From: Humulus lupulus
Lineage: Eukaryota; Streptophyta; Magnoliopsida; Rosales; Cannabaceae
Assembly (NCBI RefSeq): GCF_963169125.1
Contig: NC_084802.1
Location: 16,740,896 to 16,804,895, forward strand
Direction of reading: 5' to 3'
Length of the DNA: 64,000 nucleotides
Shown: positions 44,731-56,670 of the stretch, piece after piece
How positions within the stretch are numbered: the first letter of the stretch is position 1
Layout of the letters: each line of letters begins with the position of its first letter
The notes under the pieces: generated by a model
Databases searched by the model: none
The model's input: the letters and a program-made list of their open reading frames with translations, nothing else
What the model was told of the DNA's origin: nothing
Program-made: the position numbers and the translations under genes

Positions 44731-46240
44731 TAGTTTTACCATCTTTTTTGTAGTCTTTTTCTCCTTGGTAAGTTTAGTTTAGCTTTCTCCAGATTTGAGA
44801 TGAGTGTTGTATGCATATTTGAGATGAGTGAGGAAATAAGATAATCAAAACTATTTTTTAGCGGTAAAACAATTGTGACATATAGAATAACTGCCATAAT
44901 TTTTAATACGTGCTCTTTTTAATATATATTTTTGTTTTACAAAAGATTTAATCAATTTTTATTTATTTATCTAATTTGACAAAAAAAAAACAAATCAGTT
45001 TACTTTCACATAATATATATATTATTATATAAAAACGTTATTTTTCTTTTAATATAAACTTATTATATAATAAGTTAATACTATTATTTATTATATATAT
45101 AGTTTATTATAAATAATAAAATCGTTTATTATATATATATAATTTATTTCAAAATAAAAAACTGTCAAAATAAGTTTTATTTGAAAAGCTTATTATGGTT
45201 GTAGTTTTGATGGTTAATAAGTTTATTATATATATATATAGTTTGAAAAATTGGAAGATATATAAAATCGTTATATATATATTATTTATATACTGTTGTA
45301 AAATTAAAAAAAAATGATGTTATGTCTATTCATTTTTAAAATATCATATATATATTACTCATTTTTGCACAAGAATAGGGGATATATATCTATTCAAATT
45401 TAAATAATTTAAATGAAAACTATTCAAAACTAACTTCCAAATTTTTAGAACTAATTTTGATAAATAATTAATTTTGAATAATTTTAGTTAATACTATAGC
45501 AAAAATAGAATTAATCACTAAGATTACTTTATATGTATACATAAATATGCTTTTCATAATTTGTCAAAAAAAAAAAAAATCATATTCCATGAAAACAAAA
45601 AACGTAAGATAGTTATTATATTAGTTTTTGTATATTCATAATAAATATATGTATACATAAAGATATTTTTTCTAAACAAACTCATATATTTTTTCCTATA
45701 TAGATATATAGATATATACATCATATATTATCAATTTTAAACAAAAAAAAATACAGGTGATGTAGTATTTAATTCAAATTTTAAATAAAAAATATTTAAA
45801 CCAACTTCCATTTTTTAAACTTAATTTTAAATTATAATTACTTTGAAATTTTTAATTTACAAATAAATATTATCGCTAAGAATAACTATATATATATGCA
45901 TGCATATAAAAAGATATATTATAAAATACTTGTTTTGCATCTCTACATCTTACTCTCTCTTTATTGGTCTCCTTGCAAAACACTTCATGATACTTGTTTC
46001 TCAAACTAAAAACAACAAAAGTATTAATTTTTTTTTGAGGTAATTCTATTCTTATGTTTTTCATCTTGTAGAATATAATCAAATCTAAAATTAATTGGAT
46101 TTATATGTGTATTTATTATTTTGATAAACAATAGTGTGCATTCAAATCTAATAAAGCACTATTTATGATTTTTTTTTTCAAAAAAATAAATCAAAAGTTT
46201 TATTTCATAAGCACCAATATTTTTTTATTATAATATAAAT
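44731..46240. repeat. Promoter-region tandem duplication, copy 2
   Basis: Direct neighbour of copy 1 in the same orientation. It leads into the TNPD gene: the leader CTCTACATCTTACTCTCTC (about 45940-45960) is followed by a 5' untranslated exon ending GAG, a GT donor at 46040 and an acceptor CGCAG at 46261-46265, six bases before the ATG. The donor is also present in copy 1. Confidence 0.85.
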
Positions 46241-46270
46241 TAATTTGATTTTTTTTCATTCGCAGTATCA

Positions 46271-47955
46271 ATGGATAAGAGTTGGATGCACCATTCTAGA
46301 TTAAGTGATTCATACCAAGAAGGTGTTAATTTTTTTCTTGATTTTGCCTTTAAAAATGCAAGTCATGAAGAAAAAATTGTATGTCCTTGTGTAAAGTGCG
46401 GTCTTATCACACCTGTCATCCGTACAATTGCATTTGAACATTTGATATGCAACGGATTTGTAGATGGTTACACTAAATGGGTATTGCACGGAGAAACTTC
46501 TTCGCATGCTACGCAAAATGTTGACACTCCTAATGATACTCATGAGTCAAATTATACCATTGATATGCAAGGAGTTATATACGATGCAATTGGACATAGT
46601 ATTGGAGACGACGAACGTGAAGTTGAAAATGATAATCTTCAAGGTGAAGGCGATGAACCAAATGCGAAAGCAAAAGAATTTTACAATTTGATAAAAGATG
46701 CAGAGAAAGAACTTTACCCAGGTTGTACGAGTTTTACAAAGCTCTCGTTTTTAATTCAATTATTTCATATTAAATGCATTTGTGGATGGAGTGACAAATC
46801 GTTTGGCAAGGTACTTGACTTATTCAAAAAAGCATTGCCAAAAGGTGAAACATTACCCAATTCTTTTTATGAGGCCAAAAAATTAATCAACGCTCTAGGA
46901 CTTGATTATGAAAAAATTGATGCATGTCCAAAAGATTGCATGTTGTATAGAAAAGAACATGCAAATGACACAGAATGTGAAGTATGCTCTACACCAAGGT
47001 ACGTTACATATAACAATTTTTTTCTTTTATCTGTCTTATACTTTCTCTAGATTAGAGTAACTTGACATTGTAAGAATCAAAATAAGAAACTTTTTTTCTT
47101 TTACCTGATTTATACTTTATAGATTATAATAACTTGATATTTTAATTATCAAAATAGGAGTGAAGCTAAAGTCTTGCGCCATTTTCCATTGATACCAAGA
47201 TTACAAAGATTATTTATGTCATCAAAAACATCTGATTTTATGACTTGGCATTATAAACAAGATCGTACAAGTGATGGTTGTATGAGACACCCAAGTGATT
47301 CTCCAGCATGGATGACTTTTGATCACAACCATAAGGATTTCGCTGCAGATCCTCGAAATGTCAGACTTGGGCTAGCTTCTGATGGAATGAATCCTTTCAA
47401 AACATTAAGTGTAAACCATAGTACATGGCCAGTTATTTTGATACCATATAATCTTCCTCCATGGATGTGTATGAAGCAACCTAATTTCATTATGTCTTTG
47501 CTCATACCTGGTCCAGACGCACCTGGAAATAATATTGATGTATATCTAAAGAACTAGATTATTCTTTGGGAAATCGTGTTGTGTTATTTAAGTGTGATTG
47601 GATTTCAAGAAGTGGCATTAAAAAAGAGAAGGATTGCACAAGAGTCAACTTTTCAAAATTGATGCGTGAAGATGAGCCATTTATACTAGCTTCTCAAGCA
47701 GAACAGGTAATGTATGTGGAAGACCTCAAACATAATGGATGGCATGTTGCTTTAAAAATCAATCCTAGAGATTATTATAATATGAGTGTGCAATCACACG
47801 ACGAGAATGTGGAGTCTTATTTGCAAACTGAAGTTTGTAGCGCAACTATTGATGTTGGGGATGGAGAGAGTAGTTTGGTCAGGGAAGATATGCAAGACAT
47901 AACCATTGATACATCAATGTCGTTTGATACAAATGAGATGGATGAAGAAACTTAG
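46271..47955 (+). pseudogene. TNPD/TNP2-type CACTA transposase with internal deletion
   Basis: Coding exons are 46271-46998 and 47158-47557 (phase-2 intron, GT-AG; a further intron 46040-46265 lies in the leader). The N-terminus MDKSWMHHSRLSDSYQEGVN with CPCVKCG and GYTKWVLHGE is the transposase-associated domain. The segment KDAEKELYPGCTSFTKLSFL to CPKDCMLYRKEH, then SDFMTWHYKQDRTSDG, MTFDHNHKDFAADPRNVRLG and FIMSLLIPGPDAPGN, is the first part of Transposase_21. At NIDVYLKN the frame stops (47555). A new frame from about 47560 reads DYSLGNRVVLFKCDWIS, which belongs to the far C-terminal DUF4216 region. The central and distal transposase parts and DUF4218 are therefore deleted, so the protein cannot be a working transposase. 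Confidence 0.88.
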
Positions 47956-48209
47956 GGATTGTAATTTTTTTTTCTTATTCATATTTTGCATAAATTCTAG
48001 AATTTTATTTGTCTTAATAATTTTTATGGAGTTCAATTGCATGTATTCAAAAAAGTTTATTATAATCATGTGCTAATATTTATAGTTATTTTTCATTTAT
48101 GAAATTAATTAGGCCTCAAAGAATAAATTACATTTAAACTCTTAATCTAAATTTGTAAAATAAAAAAAATTAACAAATTAAAAGAAAATAATTATTAAAT
48201 TAAAAATGG

Positions 48210-48550
48210 CAACATTTCACTAGTAACACTTTTGAAATGTCACTAAAAATATTTATTAAAGTAACATTTTAAAATGTCACTAAATCTAATATTTTGTGAC
48301 ATTTTTGCAATATCTCTATTAATATATTCTAGTGACATTTTTTGAATGCTACTAAAACTATATATTCACAAATTAGTAACATTTTTGATCAAATGTCACT
48401 AAATCATATAAATAGTGCCACTAATTAAAATGTCATGTATTCTTAATAAAGTAACATTTTTGCCAAATGTCACTAAAATATTATTATTGTGACATTTTTT
48501 GACAAATGTCACTAATTAAAATGTTACTAATTGCAATTTTTGGTGTAGTG
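48210..48550. repeat. Right terminal and subterminal repeats of the CACTA element
   Basis: At least ten TAGTGACATTT / AAATGTCACTAA units occur in alternating orientation, such as GTGACATTTTTTGACAAATG near 48490, ending in TTTTTGGTGTAGTG. Layout mirrors the left end. Confidence 0.85.
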
Positions 48551-48553
48551 AGA

Positions 48554-50496
48554 TGGCGCCATACAAACTCCATTAAGGCCCTGCCATAATGAATTAAAGG
48601 AGGAGGAAGATAGATCTTGGATTTGCTTGCTTCTTTCTTCCTGTCACACCAGGTGCCTCCCCCGACGGATTTGGGCTTGGCAGCGACCAATAGTCTTCAA
48701 AGAGGGAGCCAACAACGGATATGAGCTTTGACGACTTCCATGGTTGCAGAGCTTTGATGGATCTAGGTTTTCCAAGCATGGGCGACGCATTCATTGAACA
48801 GATCTGGGCAAAGTTTTTTCGTCGAAGGGCCGAGATCCAAGCTTGAGAGGCAGTAAACATGGCGGTGTGGGGTGGTGCACGATTGACAGAGCTAGGCTAG
48901 GGAAGATTCAGGCGGTCAAGGTACCTATAGATGGAGGAGAGAAGAAGAAGAAAAGATAAATATTTGATTATTATTTTAGTTTTCTCATATTGAAACTGTT
49001 GTTTTAATTGTATATGTAATGTTATTTTAAAAATTAAAATATTTATGTTTTTTTAATTAAGTAATATATATTTTTATTTAAATTTGTTGTCTACCAATAT
49101 AATTAATGTAAAGGTTAAAGAAGAAAGAATATCAAACGAGATTTTACGTGATTCTCAGACTATTAATTAGTTCTAATCCAATTATATTTAGGATGAAGAA
49201 TTACAAAATTCAAGCTCTCTTAGAGCTCAGACAACATTTTTGCATATACTTTATTGGTAGCATTAAACAACCAAAATTCTTGCCATTATTGGCTCCACTG
49301 AGATATTATTTTGTTCCATTGTGCTGCTCTTATTTCGTCAAATCCTTAATCCATCATCTTCATCTTCATCTTCATCTTCATTGTACTTCAGCGTTGATGT
49401 TGCCACCGGCGAAGATGAAGCCATGGAAGCGTGGTGGTGCGTGCGTTTTGAATTTGGCTGGGTATCTTGGAATCGTCAGTGATAAAGACACCGTATAACT
49501 GAATTTGTGTTTTATGTAAATATGTCTTAATTTTTTTATGATATAAATTGTTCTAAATTTTAACTTGTTTTTTATGGCAACAAATTTGTTTACATAATAT
49601 TATGTAATTCATTATAATTTATTTTTGTGAGTATAATTAGCACATATAGTTATACAGTGTACAGTTAGTTTTCTGTAATATAAAAATGTACACGAAACTT
49701 TATAAATTTTTAGCAAAAAAAAATAGTGTCCAAGAGATTCACATAAATAATTTTAGACATTTATTGTAATTAATTAATTTTATTATATTTGAATAATTAA
49801 TTTCGTTAGAATATTAAATTATTCATAACTTACTAAGGGGAATTATAAATTTAGTAATAATTTGATTGTTTTTTCATATAAAATGTCAAATTATTATCAT
49901 AATATACACTTTAGTAATAATATTTTACAAGTATAACATTTAAGTTCTTGTGTTTTTTTTTTTGCAAAAGTCTCTTCGGTTATACAATTAATGTACATTT
50001 TTCACTAACCGTTAACAATCCATTCAAATGGGGCATTAGCATAAATGATAAAGATTATTGCCGCAAAAAAGTGAAAGACCAGGAACTTAACTGCTACAAT
50101 TTTGAAAGAATGTAGACTTTTGTCGCTAATTTTCCTATACTTAATTTTTATTTTCAAGAAGATTGAACACTCTATTATTAACATATAATTATTTTTATTT
50201 ATATGATTTTTTAAGGGGACTATTGACTACCCTAAACAAGTTATGGTTCTGCAACTATATAATTCCATATTAGTTTTTTTTAATTAAATTTTTTAGACAA
50301 AATAATTGGGAGAAAGAAAGAAAATTGAATAAAAAAATAAATAAAAATATTTAAAAGATAATGTAGAAAATAAAATTATTAAGGGGCAACGGTGAGTGCT
50401 CTTATATCCAATGTCTCTCATTTTCAAATTAATAATTTAGATTAGAATTATGATATAATCTTGGGATTATGTGCTTTTATTTTAGTGAAAATTTTA
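48554..50496. other. Spacer right of the CACTA element
   Basis: 48554-48930 is GC-richer with short open frames on both strands and continues the GC-richer flank left of 38949, so a single older sequence was split by the CACTA insertion. I could not identify it. A (CATCTT)n run is at 49358-49381. The rest is AT-rich. Confidence 0.4.
49937..50093. mobile_element. Small MITE-like element
   Basis: The left end TTTAAGTTCTTGTGTTTTTT is paired with a right end that reads TTAAGTTCCTGGTCTTTCAC on the minus strand; both continue into GCAAAAGTC / GCGGCAATA. It is about 160 bases and non-coding. Ends resemble those of the element at 52733. Confidence 0.4.
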
Positions 50497-52541
50497 TGTA
50501 ACGCCCTAATTTCTCATAGATTATCGAGAACACAGCGTTGGATCATAATTAAAATATTGCTCCTTTATTGAATAAAAACTTGAAAATAAATACATGGATC
50601 CATGCTTTTTACGAAAATAAAATAATTGTCTTTAACATAAAAATGAGCAACATTTAAATAAAACTTTAAAATAACATGCTTTATAAAAAAATAGGCCCGC
50701 TTGATCTTCCTCGACTATATGGTTCCTACAAGTACATCACGAAGCTTTTAGGTCCCACTCGCCACCGACCTTTCTATCCTTAATTTCCTGAAATAACAAC
50801 ATCATAAGAAGTGAGCTTCTAAGCCCAGTAATGAAAATACAAACAAGAGTTAGTCATATAATCAAACATAATATAAATTCACAAGAGTCATACAAACACA
50901 AACCTCTAGGTCATATCATAGCTTAAGTCATAATTCTATATCATAATCTAAGTCATAAATCATAGGTCATAAGTCATAGATCATAAATCATAGGTCATAA
51001 ATCATAATCATAACTATAGGTCATATGTCATAATAACAAATCAAATATAATAAAAAGATAAGTGCTTATACAGGGGGTGGCAATTAAGCCCCGGACAAAA
51101 AGTTCGTCATACACCAGACATCACTTAGGTCCGTCATAAAGTTTTGGCAACCGAGCCTACTGGACATAGTCTGTCATACATCATTGGACACCTTAGGTCC
51201 AGACACACTTACCCCTTTATTGTACCTGAAATGTTAGGTCATACAAACATAAACTATATCATAAACTACATAAACTAAGTCATAATACTAAACTATCTAA
51301 TTTTCCTTACCAAAAACTGGAATATTGGAGACAAGAGCGGGATTGGAAACTCCTAAAACCAAACATAAGAAAACCATAAGTTTCTAAAGAAATGAAGTTG
51401 AAGAAAAGATCTAAACCATCGATATAAGAACTTACCAAAAACTTTATGTTTCAAAGGAATTGAACACCTAACCAAAAGTTACTATCACAAGTTAGGATTT
51501 GAAGAAAAATGAAAGAATAATAGAAACTATAGTGAACTAAACCTGGAGATAATGAATACCTTGGATAGCTTAAAACCTCGATCTATACCTCGAACATCGA
51601 AATTACACAAAAAAATTACTTCCCAAGTGTTTATAAAAGCTTTAGATTTGAAAGATTTAACCCCAAAACCCTAATGTTTCTCTCTAGAACGAACTTAGCA
51701 GCTTGGAGGCTCTTAACTGTGCTTGAATGATGAATAAAATGGCCGAGTGAAGGGTCATATTTATAGAGTTTAAGGAGTGAAACTAACTCATTTAAAATGA
51801 ATAAATAAATTATTAAAAATGAATAAATTTGAATTATCTGTGTCAACAGATGCCTAGAACTCGGTAAAAAACGTTCAAGAACGAGTCAAGGTTGTTGGGG
51901 GTTGTTTTTAGTTCAGAATTCTACGAAAATTAAAAAATTGGTCATTGGAGTCGATATATCGCCTAGAGTAGGCAATATATCGCCCCTACCATGATCCCGA
52001 GGGTTCGTGGCTTCGTTCGTGCGAAGTCGACGTATTTTCCCTATCAATCATAGGCGATATATCGACCCTTATAGCTGTGATATATCGGCATACACTGATA
52101 TTTCAAACACGTTTTTTCACATTTCAGGATAATTTGAAATTGATTAAAACTACTTTGACTGAGTAAAACGTGATCCTAATAGATAATGGAATAATCTAGA
52201 GCTTCTAGATCTTTCTTTTAATTAAACTATTCATCAAAAATACTTAAATCCTTAATAAACATGGTTGTGACAAGTGTCACGTTCTTAATTATTCTATCTA
52301 AACCTTAGGTTATAATAAATAATATTCTTAGGACTATATTCATTAATCAAACCTTATGATAAAATTAATATTTATAAACCATAGGTTAAACTTATAAAAT
52401 CAAAAACTATTTCTACGAGTTTCTAACTAAATCCCGTCACGAACCAATATTCATGAAAACTAAAATTATACAGCTACTACTACTACTACTGCTGCTGCTA
52501 CCACTATCTAGCTAAGTAAAATTTCGGGACGCTACATTTTT
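50492..52541. mobile_element. Solo LTR (2040 bp), TGTAACGCC...GGGACGCTACA
   Basis: The element at 50497-52536 starts TGTAACGCCCTAATTTCTC and ends ATTTCGGGACGCTACA. Flanks are TTTTA and TTTTT, four of five matching. There are no coding domains. A GTCATAAATCATAG minisatellite lies at 50921-51030 and a (CTA)n(CTG)n run at 52477-52503. The termini match those of the element at 56778-59028, in the same orientation, so both belong to one family or to close relatives. Confidence 0.65.
50921..51030. repeat. GTCATAAATCATAG minisatellite
   Basis: Irregular repeats of GGTCATAAATCATA / AAGTCATAG, about 8-15 bases long, inside the solo LTR. Confidence 0.75.
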
Positions 52542-53831
52542 AAATTGATTTGATGTAGGATTATACAATGACATAATAAAATATAATAAATAAATAGTAA
52601 AAAAATCACTAGCTAATTAACATTTTGAAAACCTTAACAACATGAGACTCAAACTTAGGATTATTTTTTATACGTTAATTATAGAGTATTCGACAATCTT
52701 GAAAAGAAAAATTAATAATAGGGAAATTGGTGGTTAAAGTCCCCGTTCTTTTAAAATTGTAGTATTTAAGTCCCAAATCTTTTCTTTTTTTGCATCAATA
52801 GTCCCTAACATTTATGGTGAATCCTCATTTTAACGAATTGTTAAAGGTGAGGAAAATGTGCACCAATTGTATGACAGAATGTACTTTTGCCACAAAAAAA
52901 AGATGGGGAACTTAGATGGCGTTTGGTTACAAAATAAAAATAGAATGGTAATTGTAATGGTAATGGCAATTGGAACATGAATTGAATGGAATGAAATTTT
53001 CATTCTTTTGTTTGGTAGAGACTTTAGAATCAGTGACTGAATAATGATTACTATGTTTGATATACTTTGGAATTGAATTAACATTATTTTGACCAAATTG
53101 CTCTTACTCTCACCTTGAATAATTTTTTTTATCAAATTTCTATTATTTTGTGATGTTAGTTTTTATTATATACCAAAATATTATATTTTATTTGAATTTA
53201 GATTTTTTTTACTAAAGTACCCTCATATACAAATTAAACAAATAAATAAAAATAAAATTCTAATTATTAATACTTAATATACAAAATTTATCATTTAAAA
53301 AATGTGAAATGAATTTTGTTTATTAATATAAATATGTAAGTATAATTTTATTGAATTTTATTATATTTGTTTATTATATTTTATTAATATAAATACGTAA
53401 GTATAACAAATAAAATAATAAAATTACATGTTGTTAGTATAATAAAATATCAAATAATTATTACACTAAAAGAATAATAAAAAATGTTACTTGTTTATAG
53501 TTTTTTTTTTCTATCTCAGAGATATTATATAAATATAGGGAGCGACTACAACGTATACATTTTTTTGATAATATATGACAATATACATTGTAGTTGTTTA
53601 GAACATCCCGCAAATTTTAAGAAATTCTGAATAGTTTACGAAGCCGAAAACATGGTTCAAACTGTCAAATTTTACACACGTACACAAAAAACAGGCAAGC
53701 GCGGAACAAACAATTTACACACTGTTTTCGGTACCATAAATTATTCATAATTTATTGTAAATTTGTAGGATGTTCTAGATAGCTACAATGTACACCGCCA
53801 TATAAAAAAATTTGGGATTATATTTATCCAG
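52542..53831. other. AT-rich spacer with MITE-like pieces
   Basis: Contains the small inverted-repeat element at 52733-52916. A second MITE-like stretch (52918-53140) begins TGGCGTTTGGTTACAAAATA, with AATGGTAATTGTAATGGTAA repeats. The remainder is A/T-rich and no gene was seen. Confidence 0.4.
52733..52916. mobile_element. Small MITE-like element
   Basis: The left end TTAAAGTCCCCGTTCTTTTA pairs with a minus-strand right end CTAAGTTCCCCATCTTTTTT. The inner parts (GTAGTATTTAAG and GTGGCAAAAGTA) also correspond. Non-coding. Same end type as 49937-50093. No target duplication confirmed. Confidence 0.4.
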
Positions 53832-55965
53832 GTGCCAAAGCAACTGGATAAATACAAATCAATACAAACAATTGTTTGTATTGATTTGTTAAATCCTTTA
53901 GGTAAAGACAAAGCAATTGATTTTGATACACATAGAGTTGGTGTTGTTAAATGTAGTGGGGTTGAGAGCAAAGTGGAAGATTTAGGTAAAGGTGAGTTGA
54001 AAAAGTCTGTAGGAGATATTCGGGAGTTAGATGAACCAAGTTCATCAATAGGTATTTGTAGGTTTAAATGTGGAGGTGATAGCTCAATTATTATGGAATG
54101 CAAAAGGAAAAAAGTTTTTGGTAATGGGGAGGATTACTATTTTTTGGTAGGTTAAAATTTGATTATTATTATTTTTTGTATTTATTGTATTTATAAATTC
54201 CTGGAATAAAAAATTGAACCTAATTGCTTGTTAATTTTGAGATTGTAGAAGCCTAGAGTTTGTACGATTAACCAAACATCTTCAAAGTTGTTGGATGTGA
54301 AAGTAGGAAGCCAGTCAGTGTCTGGTAGCATTGGTGGGCCTGTTGATTGGAGGAAAAAAAATGGCAGATGTGTAATTGAATACGTTTTGTATTTATTTGT
54401 TGTTGTACCTTGTTGTATAATTAACTAGGTTATTTGAGTAGGGTAAGAGTAAATCACAGGCAACTCCACGTGAAGATTTTGTTTCTGATGTTCATATTGG
54501 GCAGAGCCAAAGCATAGGTCCATTTAAAATATGCACGCCCATAGTGGATGATGATATAGCCAAATTAATATAATATATGTTTGATGAAACTTTAAATTCG
54601 GAGTAAGTATATTTTTTTTCCATTAATTAAGAAAAAAATTGTTTGCATTCAAAATATTATTATAAATTGGTTTTTTTTGTTACAGTGAGACATTGGTAGA
54701 CACGTGGTTTAATCATCTTACGCGTGGTTTGGTTTGAACATTAATTCTGTCCTGGTATTTTTATTAATAGATAGGTATGGATTGATTATGTTAAACTATT
54801 TAGTTAGAAATTTTCACTTTATTATGATTTTCCCACCTAAACTAATATTCATGCATTCTAAGGGTAGATTTCTAATGTTTTTTTTGCTTTGAACGTAGGT
54901 GTTGAATGTAGTATGTGAGATGAACACACATAGAGAGCATTAAGTTTTAACAGACAGTCGATCGTCATGGTATTTGAATATTAGAATGATAGTGAGTTTT
55001 GTTCATGTAGCAAAATTATGGCCAATATATGAGATAGCGAATTAATACGAATATTTTGGACTAGCAGTGCACGGGAATTAGTATTCAAAACTTATTTCCT
55101 CAAAGTGGTCGATCTGATTCAGCTTGTAAAAATTTTATTGGAGATTTAAATTTATGTGGGAATGTATGTTTATGTGTGGTATTCTTGAGTATTTTTGGGT
55201 TTTTTTATTAGTTGAATATTTTCTTATTTTGCATATTAAGATTCCAGTTCACAATAAGGAGATGCAACATTGGGTTCTCTTTATTGTCCATGTAGGTAAT
55301 GGGGTTGTTGAAATATGTGATTCATTGCTGCTAGGGCACAAAGAATGATTATCACATTCTCTTGTTCCAGTGGTGGTGAGTTTTTAAATTTATTCTGGTT
55401 CTGTAAGTTTATTTTTTGCTAAGAGTAAAATTAAAGTGGGATGTTAATTAATTGGAGAAGGTTTTCTATTTCGAAACTGATAGTGTAGTATCGGAGTACC
55501 ATTACAGATGATGTTATCTTGTTTTCTCCATACTATAGTTGCAACAACTTGATTTAGTTCTCCGAGATGAGTTATCAAGGTGGAAGGGACAAGTGAAGTC
55601 ATTCACAAGTTTTAAGGCTTTCACTAATAATGAAGTTGTCCAACTATCAAATGGACATGATTGTGGTATCCATGCGATAAATTGGATGGCACAACACAAC
55701 CTTTCTAACTTCAAATCGAATGGTGTAAGTTTTTATGTCATATTTTATTAATTTTTAAATATGTTGGTTATATCCAGTAGTTGATGTGTTTTTTTTTTTG
55801 TTATTTGCTTGACAATCATCAATTTTTTTTTAAAAGTATAACTCGGATGATGAGCGGGCTCGTATGGCTGTTGGTTTAGTGACATTTGTTCACAACAAAG
55901 TTAGGCAGCAGGTAATGGCTGCAGCAAGGACAAAGACAAGTTCTGCTCGATGTCTAGGGAAATAG
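53832..55965 (+). pseudogene. Ulp1-type (C48) cysteine protease gene remnant
   Basis: Exon-like pieces: 53832-54146 (LDKYKSIQTIVCIDLLNPLG), 54249 to about 54385 (RVCTINQTSSKLLDVKVGSQ) and about 54445-54605 (TPREDFVSDVHIGQSQSIG). A catalytic stretch follows near 55225-55347 (NKEMQHWVLFIVHVGNGVVE, ICDSLLLG), another at about 55538-55724 (NEVVQLSNGHDCGIHAINWM), and the last at 55838-55965 (SDDERARMAVGLVTFVHNKV, stop TAG). His-Trp, the later Asp, Gln and Asp-Cys-Gly fit a Ulp1/SENP peptidase. Such domains occur both in host deSUMOylases and in many plant transposons. Stops near 54571 and 55045 and lost exon ends mark it as broken. GT-AG junctions at 54147 and 54248 are visible. Confidence 0.65.
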
Positions 55966-56670
55966 GTTTGATCAATAGTGTTTTTTAGTGTGAGGGGTGT
56001 TATGAAAAATATGATTAATGAGGTATATTGTAATGGTCAGGCTATATGCCATGGCATATCCTTTTGAGATAATTTCTTAATTGTGATATACTTTTACTTG
56101 TTAGTGGACCTGTTTAATTTTAGCTTGATGGCCTTATCTATATGTCAATGACATGGGCTGATCTGATGTTAATTATGTGTAGATAAGTGCGATATTAAAG
56201 TAACTTTAGTAAGTATGAGATTTACAGTAATTGTCTTTATTATTTACATTGTCAAAAAAAATTGTTGGGGTATAAATTATATCTAATTTTCAAATGGTGT
56301 GGTACACATGTTTGAAGAATATGTATAATTTTGATTCGGAGTATAAATTTAATATTAATTTTAACAATACTAATTTGGGCGATGTTGCACAATATTATAA
56401 TTGGAATTAAAATGAACAATGATCAACCAGTCCCTAATAAAATAACATAACCAAGATAGTGACACTTATAACATATAACCGTTTTTCATAATTTCAAGAC
56501 AAATAAAATTAAATAAAAAAAGTATGAAGGCATATCATAAAATTCATGTTCCATTATAGAGCTTTACATGTTTGCCCACTCTAATTAAGAATAAATCATT
56601 TATAAATACAACCCTATCCTATTTCAAAATAGTCTCAAGACAAGTATCATGGCATAGCATAACAATGCTT
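55966..56670. other. Spacer between convergent genes
   Basis: AT-rich 3' flank of the plus-strand Ulp1-type remnant and of the minus-strand gene that ends at 56671. Nothing else recognised. Confidence 0.5.

Larger units (their letters stand above)
38949..48553. mobile_element. CACTA (En/Spm) transposon, 9.6 kb, structurally complete
   Basis: The element at 38952-48550 begins CACTACACCAAAATATTG and ends GCAATTTTTGGTGTAGTG, which is its inverted repeat. It is flanked by AGA at 38949-38951 and 48551-48553, the 3-bp duplication typical of CACTA elements. Both ends carry many TAGTGACATTTNNAAATGTCACTA subterminal repeats. Inside are a TNPA-type gene (minus) and a TNPD/TNP2-type gene (plus), divergently arranged around a duplicated AT-rich promoter region. 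The catalytic part of TNPD is missing, so the element is non-autonomous. Confidence 0.92.

Noticed and set aside
49148..49498. Open frame of 116 codons with a His/Leu repeat
   Set aside because: Contains a CATCTT microsatellite and no recognisable domain.
50921..51030. Short repeats considered as a CRISPR-like array
   Set aside because: Units are 8-15 bases with no regular spacers and the context is a plant LTR.
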